64,000 nucleotides of DNA from Pantoea latae (GCF_002077695.1 NZ_MWUE01000033.1:248001-312000), one strand, 5' to 3'. Shown: positions 17,511 through 27,788, counted from the stretch's first letter. Numbers and translations are program-made. Notes: generated from the letters alone by a model not told the origin.

Positions 17511-18053
17511 TCAGGCCAGCCGGTTGACGCGCGGATCGGTGAAAATATCCAGCTCATCGCGGCTCTCCGACGAGAACTCCGACACCACCGCGCCCTGATC
17601 GCCCGCCTGAAACCAGTGGCGGGTATTCGGCGCAATGGTGTACTGCTCGCCCGGCCGCAGCCGCACATAGCCTGTACAGCTGTACCAGGCTTCGCTGCCT
17701 TCAGGCACCCGACACACCGGCTCGCCGCTGGCGTCATTCTGCGTCAGGCTGCTGTCGTCCACGAATAAATAGACCTCACCCCAGCGACAGCGAAAGGTTT
17801 CCTGTTTGCCCGGCGTGCCGTCGAACGGCGGATGCAGATGTTCAGGACAGGTCTGGCGAGGAAACAGCACCAGCTCCTTGGCGCAATAGCGCGGCGAGTT
17901 GACATAGGTCAGCAGCTGCAAACCGGAAAGGGGATAGTCCGGCAGGCCAAAGGTGGCGATCTCAATACGCTGGCGCTCTTTGTCGGTCAGCCGGATCTCG
18001 GCCTGCTGCAGGGCATCAAGCGTTAGCTGAACGTACTCTTGCTTGTCTGTCAT
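17511..18053 (-). CDS. D-lyxose ketol-isomerase (cupin type)
   Basis: 180 residues, a compact cupin enzyme. Metal ligands expected for D-lyxose isomerase are all visible: H72 and H74 in CPEHLHPP, E85 in GKQETFRCRWGEVYL, and H146 in PNTRHWF. It interconverts D-lyxose and D-xylulose, feeding the xylulokinase transcribed divergently from 19312. The operator at 18074-18089 lies 21 bp upstream of its start, so the LacI protein probably represses it together with the xylitol genes. Confidence 0.88.
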   Translation of the reverse strand: MTDKQEYVQLTLDALQQAEIRLTDKERQRIEIATFGLPDYPLSGLQLLTYVNSPRYCAKELVLFPRQTCPEHLHPPFDGTPGKQETFRCRWGEVYLFVDDSSLTQNDASGEPVCRVPEGSEAWYSCTGYVRLRPGEQYTIAPNTRHWFQAGDQGAVVSEFSSESRDELDIFTDPRVNRLA

Positions 18054-18073
18054 GGCTTTTCCTTCTCATGTTA

Positions 18074-18089
18074 ATGGTATCGGTATCAT
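18074..18089. promoter_or_regulatory. LacI-type operator O1
   Basis: ATGGTATCGGTATCAT is a pseudo-palindrome with a central CG. It differs from the reverse complement of O2 at one position. It sits just upstream of the lyxose isomerase. Confidence 0.7.
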
Positions 18090-18232
18090 TTATCGCAGGC
18101 CGTTCAGCGTTAATCTGTGATCGGCCTCAATGTTGTTGGTTACAGGGAGGATTGGTTGGCTACCTGTTTGACAGATATTTAACAAGCATCACAGTTTTGC
18201 AGCTTTTTTTGCGACAGTATCGCCGCAGATAA

Positions 18233-18248
18233 ATGATATCGATACCAT
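18233..18248. promoter_or_regulatory. LacI-type operator O2
   Basis: ATGATATCGATACCAT ends 25 bp before the xylitol dehydrogenase ATG. Its centre is 159 bp from that of O1, near 15 helical turns, which would suit repression by looping between two dimers of a tetrameric LacI protein. Looping is inference. Confidence 0.7.
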
Positions 18249-18273
18249 CACAATGATCTTGCCGGGGGTAAAA

Positions 18274-19308
<1,035 letters not shown>

Positions 19309-19311
19309 CCC

Positions 19312-20829
19312 ATGTCGCTCTATGCGGGCATTGACTGCGGCACCCAGGGCACCAAGGTGGTGATTGTCGACAGCGAACAGGGCGCGATCCTCGGCGAGGG
19401 CAGCGCCGCTCACGCCCTGATCAGCGACTCGAACGGCCGTCGCGAACAGCATGCGGCCTGGTGGATCGAGGCGCTAATCACCGCGTTTCATCAGGCGGTG
19501 GCTCAGGCGGGCGTCGACGCGCGTCAGATCGTCGCGCTGGGCGTCTCTGGCCAGCAGCACGGCTTTGTGCCGCTGGATGAGCAGGGCGAGGTGCTGCACA
19601 GCATTAAGCTGTGGTGCGATACCGAAACCGCCGCTGAAAACGACGCGCTGCTGGCGCAGCTGGGCGGCGTCAGCGGATCGCTGGCGCAGTTGGGATTGAG
19701 CATGGCGACCGGCTACACCGCCTCGAAAATCCTCTGGTTTAAAAGGACGCAGCCGGCGCTCTGGTCGCGTTTGCACACGGTTCTGCTGCCGCACGACTAT
19801 CTCAACTTCTGGCTGACCGGCGAGCGCGTCGCGGAGTATGGCGACGCCTCCGGCACCGGGCTGCTCAACGTGCGCACCCGCGAATGGGACCGCCGCACCG
19901 TCGAGCTGATCGACAGCAGCGGCCGGCTGTGGGATGCGCTGCCGCCGCTAAAAAACGCCGAATGCTTTATCGGCACGCTGCGTGCGGAAGCGGCGGACAG
20001 GCTGGGACTCTCGACCGCCACGCGCGTCGCCACCGGCGGCGGCGACAACATGATGGCGGCCATCGGCTCCGGCAATATTTCCGCCGGTACGGTGACCATG
20101 AGTCTCGGCACCTCCGGGACGCTGTTCGCCAGCTCTGCTGCGCCGATCGTCGCAGAGTCAGAGGCGATAGCCGGGTTCTGCTCCAGCAGCAACGGCTGGC
20201 TGCCGCTGATTTGCACCATGAATGTCACCTCGGCCACCTCGTCGGTGCAGACGCTGCTGGAAGAGGATATTGCCGGCTTCAATCGGCTGCTGGATCAGGC
20301 CGCGGCGGGCGCGGGCGGGATAGAGATGCTGCCCTTCTTCAACGGCGAACGCGTGCCGCCGCTGCCCCATGCGCGCGCCAGCCTGCATAACCTCGACAGC
20401 GATAACTTTACCCGCGCCAACCTCTGTATGGCGGTGGTGGAGAGCGCAACCTACGGCCTGCGCTATGGCCTGGATCTGTTTCGACGCCAGGGTATCGCAG
20501 CGCGCGAAATCCGCCTGACCGGCGGCGGCGCCCGCAGCCCACGCTGGCGCCAGATCGTGGCGGATGTGATGGGCTGTCCGGTGGTGTGTTTGCAGGTCAA
20601 TGAGACGGCGGCGCTGGGCGGCGCGATTCAGGCGATGTGGGCGGCGGCGCTCGCTGATCAACCGCATCAGCAGGCCGACCGCGTGCTCAGCGATCTCTGC
20701 CAGCGTTTCGTCTCGCCTGATGAGTCAACCCGCGTCGCGCCTGACGCCGAACGGCAGGCGCGCTACGACGCGCTCTATCAACGCTATCTGCAACGCCTGC
20801 GACAGGCCTATCCGGAGGGTTCACTGTGA
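19312..20829 (+). CDS. xylB: Xylulokinase
   Basis: 505 residues of the FGGY kinase family. YAGIDCGTQGTKVVIVD is the N-terminal phosphate-binding region, GVSGQQHGFVPLD and SIKLWCDTET match xylulokinases, and TGGGARSPRWRQIVADV is the C-terminal signature. It converts D-xylulose to xylulose 5-phosphate for the pentose phosphate pathway, collecting flux from both xylitol and lyxose. Its TGA overlaps the GTG start of the ABC ATPase gene. Confidence 0.92.
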   Translation: MSLYAGIDCGTQGTKVVIVDSEQGAILGEGSAAHALISDSNGRREQHAAWWIEALITAFHQAVAQAGVDARQIVALGVSGQQHGFVPLDEQGEVLHSIKLWCDTETAAENDALLAQLGGVSGSLAQLGLSMATGYTASKILWFKRTQPALWSRLHTVLLPHDYLNFWLTGERVAEYGDASGTGLLNVRTREWDRRTVELIDSSGRLWDALPPLKNAECFIGTLRAEAADRLGLSTATRVATGGGDNMMAAIGSGNISAGTVTMSLGTSGTLFASSAAPIVAESEAIAGFCSSSNGWLPLICTMNVTSATSSVQTLLEEDIAGFNRLLDQAAAGAGGIEMLPFFNGERVPPLPHARASLHNLDSDNFTRANLCMAVVESATYGLRYGLDLFRRQGIAAREIRLTGGGARSPRWRQIVADVMGCPVVCLQVNETAALGGAIQAMWAAALADQPHQQADRVLSDLCQRFVSPDESTRVAPDAERQARYDALYQRYLQRLRQAYPEGSL

Positions 20830-22331
20830 CACGCGATCCACACACGCAACAGCCCGCCTATCTGCTGGAAGTGACCGGAGTAAAAAAAGCCTTTGGCCCG
20901 GTCGTGGCGCTGAAAAATGCTGAATTCGCCCTGCGCCGTGGCTCTATCCACGCGCTTTGCGGCGGCAACGGCGCGGGAAAATCGACCTTCCTGAGCATCC
21001 TGATGGGCTTTATTCAGCCCGATGGCGGCAGCATTTTCATCAACGGCGAACGCTGCGAATTTCATCATCCGAAAGAGGCGCTGGCCGCCGGCGTGGCGAT
21101 TGTGCAGCAGGAGCTGAGCGCTATTCCCGATCTGACGGTAGCGGAGAATATCTGGCTGGGACGCGAGCCGCGCCGCCTCGGGTTCGTTGACTTCGCCACC
21201 ATGAACCAACGCACCCGCGATCTGCTGCAGGAGCTGGATTTTCACCTCTCCGCCACCGAGAAAATGCGCAACCTGAGCATCGCCGAGCAGCAGCTGGTGG
21301 AGATCGCTAAGGCGCTGTCACACGCCAATGCCGACATCATCATCATGGACGAGCCGACGTCCGCCATTGGGGAAGAGGACGCGCAGAAGATTTTCCAGAC
21401 CATTACCCGGCTGGCGCAGAAGGGCAAAGGGATCATCTACGTGTCGCACCGGCTGTCGGAGATTTTCCAGATTGCCGACAGCTACACCATTTTCCGCGAC
21501 GGCGCCTATATCCATGAAGGGTTTATCGCCGACATCACGCGCGAACAGCTGATTGAACACATCATTGGCGGCGAGTATGACAGCGAGTTCGCCAAGTTTA
21601 ACCAGCCCGGCGAGGAGGTGATGATGGAGGTCAAAAACCTGCGCTGGCGCAACAAAATTAAGGATATCAGCCTGCATCTCAGGCGCGGCGAGATCCTGGG
21701 CATCTACGGTCTGGTGGGATCGGGACGCAGCGAATTTCTCGATCTGGTGTTCGGCATCAACCATGCCGACAGCGGCACCATTCAGCTGGGCGACACCGTG
21801 CTGGGCCGTCATTCGCCAAAAGAGGCGATCGACAGCGGCATCGCCTACGTCACGGAAGATCGCAAGCAGACGGGGCTGGTGCTGTGCCGTTCGGTCAGCG
21901 AGAACATCAATATCGCCTCGTTTGGCGCCATCAGCCGGTCAGGCTTTATCAATGAAAAGCGGGAACAGGCGCGTGCCAGCGAGATGATCAAACGCTTCAA
22001 CGTCAAAACCCCGGACGGCGATCAGATCGTCGGCAATCTCAGCGGCGGCAATCAACAGAAAGTGGTGCTGGGACGCTGGGCGCTGCTCGATCCCGAGGTG
22101 CTGCTGCTGGATGAGCCGACGCGCGGTATCGACGTTGGCGCGAAAAAGGAGATCTACCGCTTTATGTCGGAGTTCGCCTTAAAAAACAAAGGGATCATCA
22201 TGGTGTCATCTGAGCTGTCGGAAATTATCGGCATGAGCGATCGCATCCTGGTGTTCCGCGACGGGCAGCTGGCCGGTGAACTCACGGCGGCGCAGGCCAC
22301 GCAGGCCGAGCTGATGAAGCTGGCGGTATAA
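20826..22331 (+). CDS. Sugar/polyol ABC importer ATPase (two-domain, RbsA/XylG type)
   Basis: 501 residues, a tandem ABC protein. Domain 1 has Walker A GGNGAGKST and signature LSIAEQQLVEIAKAL with IIMDEPTSA. Domain 2 has a degenerate Walker A (GLVGSGRSE) but an intact LSGGNQQKVVLGRW and LLLDEPTRG. This asymmetry is normal for monosaccharide importers. It starts with GTG, overlapping the xylB stop (GTGA), with GGAGGG upstream. With the next two genes it probably imports xylitol or D-lyxose. Confidence 0.93.
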   Translation: MTRDPHTQQPAYLLEVTGVKKAFGPVVALKNAEFALRRGSIHALCGGNGAGKSTFLSILMGFIQPDGGSIFINGERCEFHHPKEALAAGVAIVQQELSAIPDLTVAENIWLGREPRRLGFVDFATMNQRTRDLLQELDFHLSATEKMRNLSIAEQQLVEIAKALSHANADIIIMDEPTSAIGEEDAQKIFQTITRLAQKGKGIIYVSHRLSEIFQIADSYTIFRDGAYIHEGFIADITREQLIEHIIGGEYDSEFAKFNQPGEEVMMEVKNLRWRNKIKDISLHLRRGEILGIYGLVGSGRSEFLDLVFGINHADSGTIQLGDTVLGRHSPKEAIDSGIAYVTEDRKQTGLVLCRSVSENINIASFGAISRSGFINEKREQARASEMIKRFNVKTPDGDQIVGNLSGGNQQKVVLGRWALLDPEVLLLDEPTRGIDVGAKKEIYRFMSEFALKNKGIIMVSSELSEIIGMSDRILVFRDGQLAGELTAAQATQAELMKLAV

Positions 22332-22346
22332 AAGAGAGATAACAAG

Positions 22347-23384
22347 ATGAACGGTACGCATTCAATGACACCCGGGGTTTCGTTTTTTACTCGCAATAAG
22401 CGCCGTATGCACAAGTACGGCATCATTATCGCTTTCTTTGCGCTGTGCCTGATCGTCGCGGTCATCGGCGAGGTGCAGGTGGCGAAGGGCGCCTGGACCA
22501 GCAACTACTTCCTCAGCAATGAAAACATGCTGATCGTGCTGCGCCAGGTGTCAATCAACGGCATTCTCGCTATCGGCATGACCTTTGTGATTATCACCGC
22601 CGGCGTGGATCTCTCGGTGGGATCGGTGCTGGCGCTCAGCGGCATCGTTGCGGCGCGCTTCGCCACCAGTAACAGCGGACTGGCGATTGGCGACACCGCC
22701 CATGCGGTAATGATGCCGCTGATCGTCGCGCTGGGCATCGGCATCGTCTGCGGACTGATTAACGGCACGGTGCTGGCGCGCTATCGGCTGCAGCCCTTTA
22801 TCGTCACCATGGGGATGCTGTCGGCCGCGCGCGGCCTGACGATGCTCACCACCGACGGCAACCCGGTCTCCCAGCTGAACCGCGACTTCCGCTGGCTGGG
22901 CAATGGCTATGTCGCCGGCATCCCGGTGCCGGTAATTATCTTTGTCGTGCTGTTCGCGCTGGCCTGGCTGCTGCTCAATAAAACCATCTTTGGCCGCTAT
23001 ATCTATGCGGTGGGCGGCAACCCGAAAAGCGCCCGCACCTCCGGCATCAGCGTGGTGCGCATCAAAGTGCTGGTTTACACCCTGTGCGCCGCGCTGGCGG
23101 GCGTTGCCGGTCTGATCCTGACCGCGCGCACCGGCTCGGCCCAGACCAGCGCCGGCGCCGGCTACGAGCTGGACGCCATCGCCGCCGTGGTGATCGGCGG
23201 CACCAGCATGGCAGGCGGCGTCGGCACCCTGCTGGGCACCTTCTTCGGCGTGTTAATTATCGGCGTAATGAATAACGGCCTCGATCTGCTGGGCGTGCAG
23301 TCCTATTACCAGCAGATCATCAAAGGCGGCTTGATTGTAGTGGCTGTATTGCTTGACCCGTCGCGTAAACAACAGCGCGATTAA
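22347..23384 (+). CDS. Sugar/polyol ABC importer permease
   Basis: 345 residues with eight to ten hydrophobic segments. GMTFVIITAGVDLSVGSVLALSG is the hallmark of RbsC/XylH-type permeases, followed later by YAVGGNPKSARTSGI and VVIGGTSMAGGVGT. AGAGATAACAAG precedes the ATG. It forms the homodimeric membrane channel for the tandem ATPase and the receptor encoded 35 bp downstream. Confidence 0.93.
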   Translation: MNGTHSMTPGVSFFTRNKRRMHKYGIIIAFFALCLIVAVIGEVQVAKGAWTSNYFLSNENMLIVLRQVSINGILAIGMTFVIITAGVDLSVGSVLALSGIVAARFATSNSGLAIGDTAHAVMMPLIVALGIGIVCGLINGTVLARYRLQPFIVTMGMLSAARGLTMLTTDGNPVSQLNRDFRWLGNGYVAGIPVPVIIFVVLFALAWLLLNKTIFGRYIYAVGGNPKSARTSGISVVRIKVLVYTLCAALAGVAGLILTARTGSAQTSAGAGYELDAIAAVVIGGTSMAGGVGTLLGTFFGVLIIGVMNNGLDLLGVQSYYQQIIKGGLIVVAVLLDPSRKQQRD

Positions 23385-23419
23385 CCCTACTTATATAAAA
23401 AAACGACCAGGAGATAACA

Positions 23420-24427
23420 ATGAAAATGACCAAAATCGCATTGCTTGCCTCGGCAATGCTGGTGGGCAATATGGCGGCGGCGCAGGCTGCGCCGGTGAAA
23501 ATCGCGGTGCTGATGTACGGCAACAAAGCGGAGTTCGTTCAGCTGATGGAGCGCTACGGCAAAGCGCATCCGGCGGTCAAAAGCGGCGATGCGGTGCTGA
23601 CTTTTTATGACGGGCGCTATGACGCCTCGGTGCAGAATGACCAGGCGGCGACGGCGATCCAGACCCGCGCTGACGCAATTATTGTCAACCCGATGGATTT
23701 CGAAGCCAATATCGACATCGTCACCAACGCCAACGAGGCAAAAATCCCGGTGGTGGTCACCAACGCCCGACTCAACACCGAGGATATGACCTCGGAAGTG
23801 GTGTCGAACGACGAGCTGGGCGGCTACCTGGAAGCCAAAGCGGTGCTGGATAAGCTGCAGTGCAAAACGAAAAAAGTGAACGTGGTGATTATCGAAGGGC
23901 CGAAGGGCGGCAGCGGTGAAATCCAGCGCGGCAAAGGCAACGACAAAGCCATCGCCGAATGCGGTCCCGGCCAGGTGACCGTGCTGGAGCGTAAAACCGC
24001 CAACTGGTCGCGCGCCGAGGCGCAGCCGCTGATGGAAAACTGGCTGCAGAAGCATCGCGGCAAAATTAATGGCGTGATTGGTCAGAACGACGAAATGGCG
24101 CTGGGCGCCATCGAAGCGATCAAAGGCGCTGGCCTGAACGTAAAAGATTTCGCTATCGCAGGCGTCGACGGCGTGTCAGACGCCATTCACGCGGTGCAGG
24201 CGGGCGAAATGGTCTCTATCCTGCAGGATGCGAAAGGCCAGATGCAGGGCGCTATCGACGTAGCGATGCGCGCGGCGAAAGGCAGCAGCTATCAGCCGCA
24301 GTCCGATATCTGGAAACAGTATGCGAAAGAGCTGAACTGGAACAACGGCACCAGCAAACACTACTACATTCCCTGGACCGTGGTGACGCCGGAGAATGCG
24401 CAGCAGCTGCTGGACGCGCGTAAATAA
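23420..24427 (+). CDS. Sugar/polyol ABC importer periplasmic receptor
   Basis: 335 residues: a signal peptide ending AAAQA and a type I periplasmic-binding fold. KIAVLMYGNKAEF opens the mature domain; IVNPMDFEA, IGQNDEMALGAIEA and AGVDGVSDA line the hinge and ligand cleft. AGGAGATAAC precedes the ATG. Operon position with xylitol dehydrogenase and xylulokinase suggests a xylitol-like ligand. The orphan receptor at 4064 is of the same family. Confidence 0.92.
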   Translation: MKMTKIALLASAMLVGNMAAAQAAPVKIAVLMYGNKAEFVQLMERYGKAHPAVKSGDAVLTFYDGRYDASVQNDQAATAIQTRADAIIVNPMDFEANIDIVTNANEAKIPVVVTNARLNTEDMTSEVVSNDELGGYLEAKAVLDKLQCKTKKVNVVIIEGPKGGSGEIQRGKGNDKAIAECGPGQVTVLERKTANWSRAEAQPLMENWLQKHRGKINGVIGQNDEMALGAIEAIKGAGLNVKDFAIAGVDGVSDAIHAVQAGEMVSILQDAKGQMQGAIDVAMRAAKGSSYQPQSDIWKQYAKELNWNNGTSKHYYIPWTVVTPENAQQLLDARK

Positions 24428-24472
24428 GCGGCGAGAGCGGAGGCGCATTCACTGGGAGGTGAAGGCTAACGG

Positions 24473-24508
24473 GCAGGCGGCGAGTGCCATTGGGCATTCG
24501 ACGCCTGC
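24473..24508. terminator. Long imperfect stem-loop after the xylitol operon
   Basis: GCAGGCG at 24473-24479 pairs with CGCCTGC at 24502-24508, and the inner CGAGTGCC/GGCATTCG arms extend the stem past one mismatch. An A-run rather than a T-run follows on the plus strand, so efficiency as a terminator is doubtful. Confidence 0.4.
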
Positions 24509-24600
24509 GCGGTAAAAAAATAACGTAACTTAAATCAATTCGCGATCAGCCACTTAACCTGAAACGGGCCGCAAAGCGGCGTCAGAACAGGCTTTGCGGC

Positions 24601-24627
24601 TAAAGCCGCCCCGCGCCATGCCGATAA
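24601..24627 (+). promoter_or_regulatory. Sigma-28 (FliA) flagellar promoter
   Basis: TAAA at 24601-24604, exactly 15 bases, then GCCGATAA at 24620-24627. This matches the enterobacterial FliA consensus TAAA-N15-GCCGATAA at every position. The flagellin ATG follows 33 bp later. Confidence 0.85.
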
Positions 24628-24660
24628 ATCGATCAGTTTCCAAGAAGGTATGTAGCGGCT

Positions 24661-26112
24661 ATGTTAACAATAAACCATAACGAATTTGCCGCCCTGACGA
24701 ATAAATCGATGCAGAACAGCTCGTCAGTGTTGGGGCAGGTGATAGAACGACTCTCCTCGGGTTCCCGTATCAACAGCGCCAAAGATGACGCTGCAGGCCA
24801 GGCGATCGCCAACCGCATGACGGCCAACGTCAACGCGGACAGCGTGGTCTCGCGCGGCCTTAGCGACGCCATTAGCTACGCGCAAACCGCCGAAGGCAGC
24901 TTAGGCAGCGTCAGCGATCTGCTGATCCGCGCCAAAAGCCTGGCGATTCAGGCCGCCAACGGCACGCTCTCTGACGCCGATCGCGCCAGCGTCAACACGG
25001 AGTATCAGCAGATCCTCGCCGGCATCACCGATATTTCCGAGCAGACGGAGATTTTCGGCCAGTATCCGCTCGCCACCGACGATCCCGATCTGCCGCCTGC
25101 GCTGCTGGGCAACGTGCAGCCGATCAAAAACCGCTTTCCGGTGGCGGGCCAGAGCTATTCGTTCACCTCGGGCGTGGTGCCGCTGGCCTATATTCCGGCG
25201 GGCGCGACCAGTATCACCATCAGCATCGACTCGCTGGGACAGGATGACGATCTGCAGCTGTTTACGCGCGACGGCAAACATCTGGTCGGCACGCCAATCA
25301 ACGGCAGCGATCCCGACTTCACCTGGGTGAGCAAAGGCATTACCGATGACGCCAGCGCCACCGCCTCGCTGCTGACCAGCGCTAACGGCTTCGCCAGCGG
25401 CGCCAGCTATGACGACTCGCAGCTGCTGCAGGGCGGAGCGAGCTGGGCGCTGAACGGCAGCGCCAGCAGCAGCTATAACGGGATGAACATCAGCTACAGC
25501 GGCGATGGCGACCGTTATGAAGACACCGCCACCGGCGACTATAACAATGGCGTCATCCAGAGCAATCCGCTGGAGCAGATCACCATTGATAACGTCACCG
25601 AAGATCTGATTGTGGTGGTGGTCGGCAACGGCTCCTTCACCAGCAAGCTCACCTGGGGCGTGCTGCCGGAGCCGGAAGCGATGCCAGCGGTGCCGCCGAA
25701 GCAGAGCCGTCCTTTTGACGTGGTGACCAGCGCCGATTTCGGGCAGCAGATGCAGACCGATACCCTGGCGCCGACGCCGACCGATATCAAGACGCTGGGC
25801 CTGAAAAACACCACGCTGCTAACCGACGGCGATATTTCCGTCACCATGAACGCGCTGGATGCGGCGCTGGATAAAGTCAGCGCCTACCGCTCGCACTACG
25901 GCGCGAAAATCAACCGCTACGAGTCGAACAAAGCGGTGCTGTCGCAGCAGAGCGTCGACACCCAGAGCGCGCGCAGCCGCATTCAGGACGCGGACTACGC
26001 GCAGGAAGCGAGCCGTCTGGCGCAGACGCAGATCCTGCAGCAGGGGCAGGCCGCGGTGATGAAGATTGCCAACCAGACGCCGCAAATGGTGTTAGCCCTG
26101 TTGCAGAGCTAG
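24661..26112 (+). CDS. Orphan flagellin with a non-flagellin central domain
   Basis: 483 residues. The N-terminal D0/D1 part (1-140) holds LSSGSRINSAKDDAAGQAIA, and the C-terminal part (about 370-483) holds SRIQDADYAQEASRLAQTQI and ANQTPQMVLALLQ, both needed to polymerise. Between them, residues 150-335 form a Gly/Ser/Asp-rich beta domain with IPAGATSITISID, DDDLQLFTRDG and SYSGDGDRYEDT. It resembles a pre-peptidase C-terminal (PPC)-like beta-sandwich more than any usual flagellin D2/D3 domain. No HExxH protease motif is seen. No other flagellar gene lies in the window, yet the promoter is a perfect FliA site, so it should be made with the late flagellar genes. Confidence 0.85.
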   Translation: MLTINHNEFAALTNKSMQNSSSVLGQVIERLSSGSRINSAKDDAAGQAIANRMTANVNADSVVSRGLSDAISYAQTAEGSLGSVSDLLIRAKSLAIQAANGTLSDADRASVNTEYQQILAGITDISEQTEIFGQYPLATDDPDLPPALLGNVQPIKNRFPVAGQSYSFTSGVVPLAYIPAGATSITISIDSLGQDDDLQLFTRDGKHLVGTPINGSDPDFTWVSKGITDDASATASLLTSANGFASGASYDDSQLLQGGASWALNGSASSSYNGMNISYSGDGDRYEDTATGDYNNGVIQSNPLEQITIDNVTEDLIVVVVGNGSFTSKLTWGVLPEPEAMPAVPPKQSRPFDVVTSADFGQQMQTDTLAPTPTDIKTLGLKNTTLLTDGDISVTMNALDAALDKVSAYRSHYGAKINRYESNKAVLSQQSVDTQSARSRIQDADYAQEASRLAQTQILQQGQAAVMKIANQTPQMVLALLQS

Positions 26113-26162
26113 AACTTCTTTTACTGACCAGGGATGGTTACTTCCCGCCTGCCGCCAGCGAT

Positions 26163-26765
26163 TTACGGCACTAACCCCTTCAGCGAAATAAACACCAGCA
26201 CCAGCCCGCCCGTGATATTCACCCACTTTTTCAGCCTGACCGGATGCGCATTGCGCGCCGAGAAGATCAGCGTCGCGCTGACGGCGATCAGCCAAACGAT
26301 CATCACCGCCACATGCAGCGACGCCAGCAGTAAATAGGGGAGGATCCCGCCCTGATGCGCGGCAAAGGGCGATACCACCGTCAGATAGAAGATCACCGCT
26401 TTGGGATTAAGCAGATTGGCAAGCCAGGCGGCTTTGACCGTCACGGGCGCGTCGCCGCTGCCAGAGGTTGAGGCGCGGGCGTTAACGCCGCTGCGGATCA
26501 GCTGCACGCCCAGCCAGAGCAGATAGAGCGTGCCTGCCACCTTCAGCACGCCGAACAGCGAGGGAAACGACGCGAGGGCGGCGGTAATGCCGAGGCCGAT
26601 CAGCAGCGCGTGGGTATAAATGCCTGCTGCGGTGCCCGCCAGGGTTTTAAAAAGCCCGCGGCGTCCGCCTGCCAGCGCGCTGTTCATCACCAGCGTAAAG
26701 CTGGCCCCAGGGGAAAGGGCGACGGGCAGCAGCGCGGGCAGAAAGCCGGCATAATCAATCGCCAT
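26163..26765 (-). CDS. LysE/RhtB-family amino acid exporter
   Basis: 200 residues with six hydrophobic segments. The start LPALLPVALSPGASFTLVMN and the GRRGLFKTLAGTAAGI block are the LysE signature; LANLLNPKAVIFYLTVVSPF follows in the middle. The family exports amino acids or small metabolites such as homoserine, threonine or lysine. It is followed on the same strand upstream by the VF530 gene 17 bp away; no functional link is apparent. Confidence 0.88.
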   Translation of the reverse strand: MAIDYAGFLPALLPVALSPGASFTLVMNSALAGGRRGLFKTLAGTAAGIYTHALLIGLGITAALASFPSLFGVLKVAGTLYLLWLGVQLIRSGVNARASTSGSGDAPVTVKAAWLANLLNPKAVIFYLTVVSPFAAHQGGILPYLLLASLHVAVMIVWLIAVSATLIFSARNAHPVRLKKWVNITGGLVLVFISLKGLVP

Positions 26766-26782
26766 CGCGCTGGCGTGCGCCG

Positions 26783-27064
26783 CTACGCATCGCGCCCCGC
26801 GGTCCAGGGATTAAACGCGGGCTGCTCGGGCGACTCAGCGGCGGGCTTCTCCAGCGAATCCAGATAGAGCGCTTCCACCTCCGCGCGCGCCCAGGGGGTA
26901 CGCCGCAGAAATTTCAGGCTGGATTTAACGCTGGGATCGCTTTTGAAGCAGTTAATATTGATGCGCTTGCCTAATTCAGCCCAGCCAAAACGCGTCACCA
27001 GCGCATTGACCTGCATTTCCAGCGTGACGCCATGCAGCGGGTCTTTGGTGCGATGATCGGTCAT
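26783..27064 (-). CDS. VF530-family (DUF2132) DNA-binding-like protein
   Basis: 93 residues from the ATG at 27064, supported by GGAG upstream; a longer frame to 27124 has no ribosome site. [39 protein letters not shown] and [19 protein letters not shown] match the VF530 family, small proteins with a helical double-stranded-DNA-binding-like fold and unknown role. The last about 20 residues ([15 protein letters not shown]) are a variable tail. Confidence 0.85.
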   Translation of the reverse strand: MTDHRTKDPLHGVTLEMQVNALVTRFGWAELGKRININCFKSDPSVKSSLKFLRRTPWARAEVEALYLDSLEKPAAESPEQPAFNPWTAGRDA

Positions 27065-27174
27065 GAGAACTCCTCTCTGTCGGAAGCGGGAAGGGTACAA
27101 GAAAGCCGGAACAGCAGCAATCAATGACTATTCAGCGTACACTCATCGCTGCGCATTCACAGGAGAGAGAGCTT

Positions 27175-27483
27175 ATGAGCGACAAGAAAATGATTTCCAT
27201 CGATCAGTTCGACGCCGAAGAGCGGCTGGCGGTCGAGGTCGTCCTGAAAGGGCTAATGGAGAAGTATCGCCAGCGCACCGGCAAAGAGCCGGACGTCAAA
27301 AAAGAGAAAGAGTTTACCGCCGAAGCGCGACAGCAAATTATGAGCGTGAAGCTGGCAAAAGAGAAAGCGCGGGCCGATAAAGCGAAAAAAGCGCCGACGC
27401 GCAGAAAGAAACCTGAATCGCTGAAAGAGAGCGAGGTTAGCGATTTCAGCTGGAAGGCTTCGGTGGTTAAAGGTCGCCGCTAG
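27175..27483 (+). CDS. Lysine-rich conserved hypothetical protein
   Basis: 102 residues from the ATG at 27175, behind AGGAGAGAGAG; the frame from 27124 lacks a site. I do not recognise a domain. The N-terminal half (ISIDQFDAEERLAVEVVLKG) looks helical and acidic; the middle (KLAKEKARADKAKKAPTRRK) is strongly basic and probably disordered. The gene diverges from VF530 with about 110 bp between starts. A nucleic-acid-associated role would be a guess. Confidence 0.6.
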   Translation: MSDKKMISIDQFDAEERLAVEVVLKGLMEKYRQRTGKEPDVKKEKEFTAEARQQIMSVKLAKEKARADKAKKAPTRRKKPESLKESEVSDFSWKASVVKGRR

Positions 27484-27759
27484 CGTTTAAGCAGCATTTT
27501 TATGATGAGAGCGGTGGACGATCGGGACGGAGAGCTTAAATAGCCTCCGTTCTGAATCCCTTCCTTAGGCGCGTTGCAGCGCATTAACATTACTCCTTTC
27601 GGTTTTTATCTCCTCTTATCCCCTGTTTATAAAGCGCTTTCTGCGTTTTTCACCCTGCGCGTCACGTTAAGCCTTCCGCCTATTCAGACGCGTTAAAAGC
27701 GTACGGTTAACAATCCGTGATCGACTTCTGAGTTTTACACGCAGAACAAGGGCAGTATC

Positions 27760-27788
27760 CAGACATATCGTAAATATAGATATATCTA
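27760..27788. promoter_or_regulatory. Tandem operator pair, left end of the aromatic cluster
   Basis: TAGATATATCTA at 27777-27788 is a perfect 12-bp palindrome; the related CAGACATATCGT is centred 17 bp upstream (27760-27771). The pair is about 90 bp before the SDR gene. The same 17-bp spacing recurs at 41456-41484. The rest of the 395-bp gap 27484-27878 shows no gene. Confidence 0.6.

Noticed and set aside
24661-26112. Flagellinolysin (flagellin with an internal zinc protease)
   Set aside because: The central domain was checked for HExxH and none is present; it is beta-rich and lacks protease motifs.
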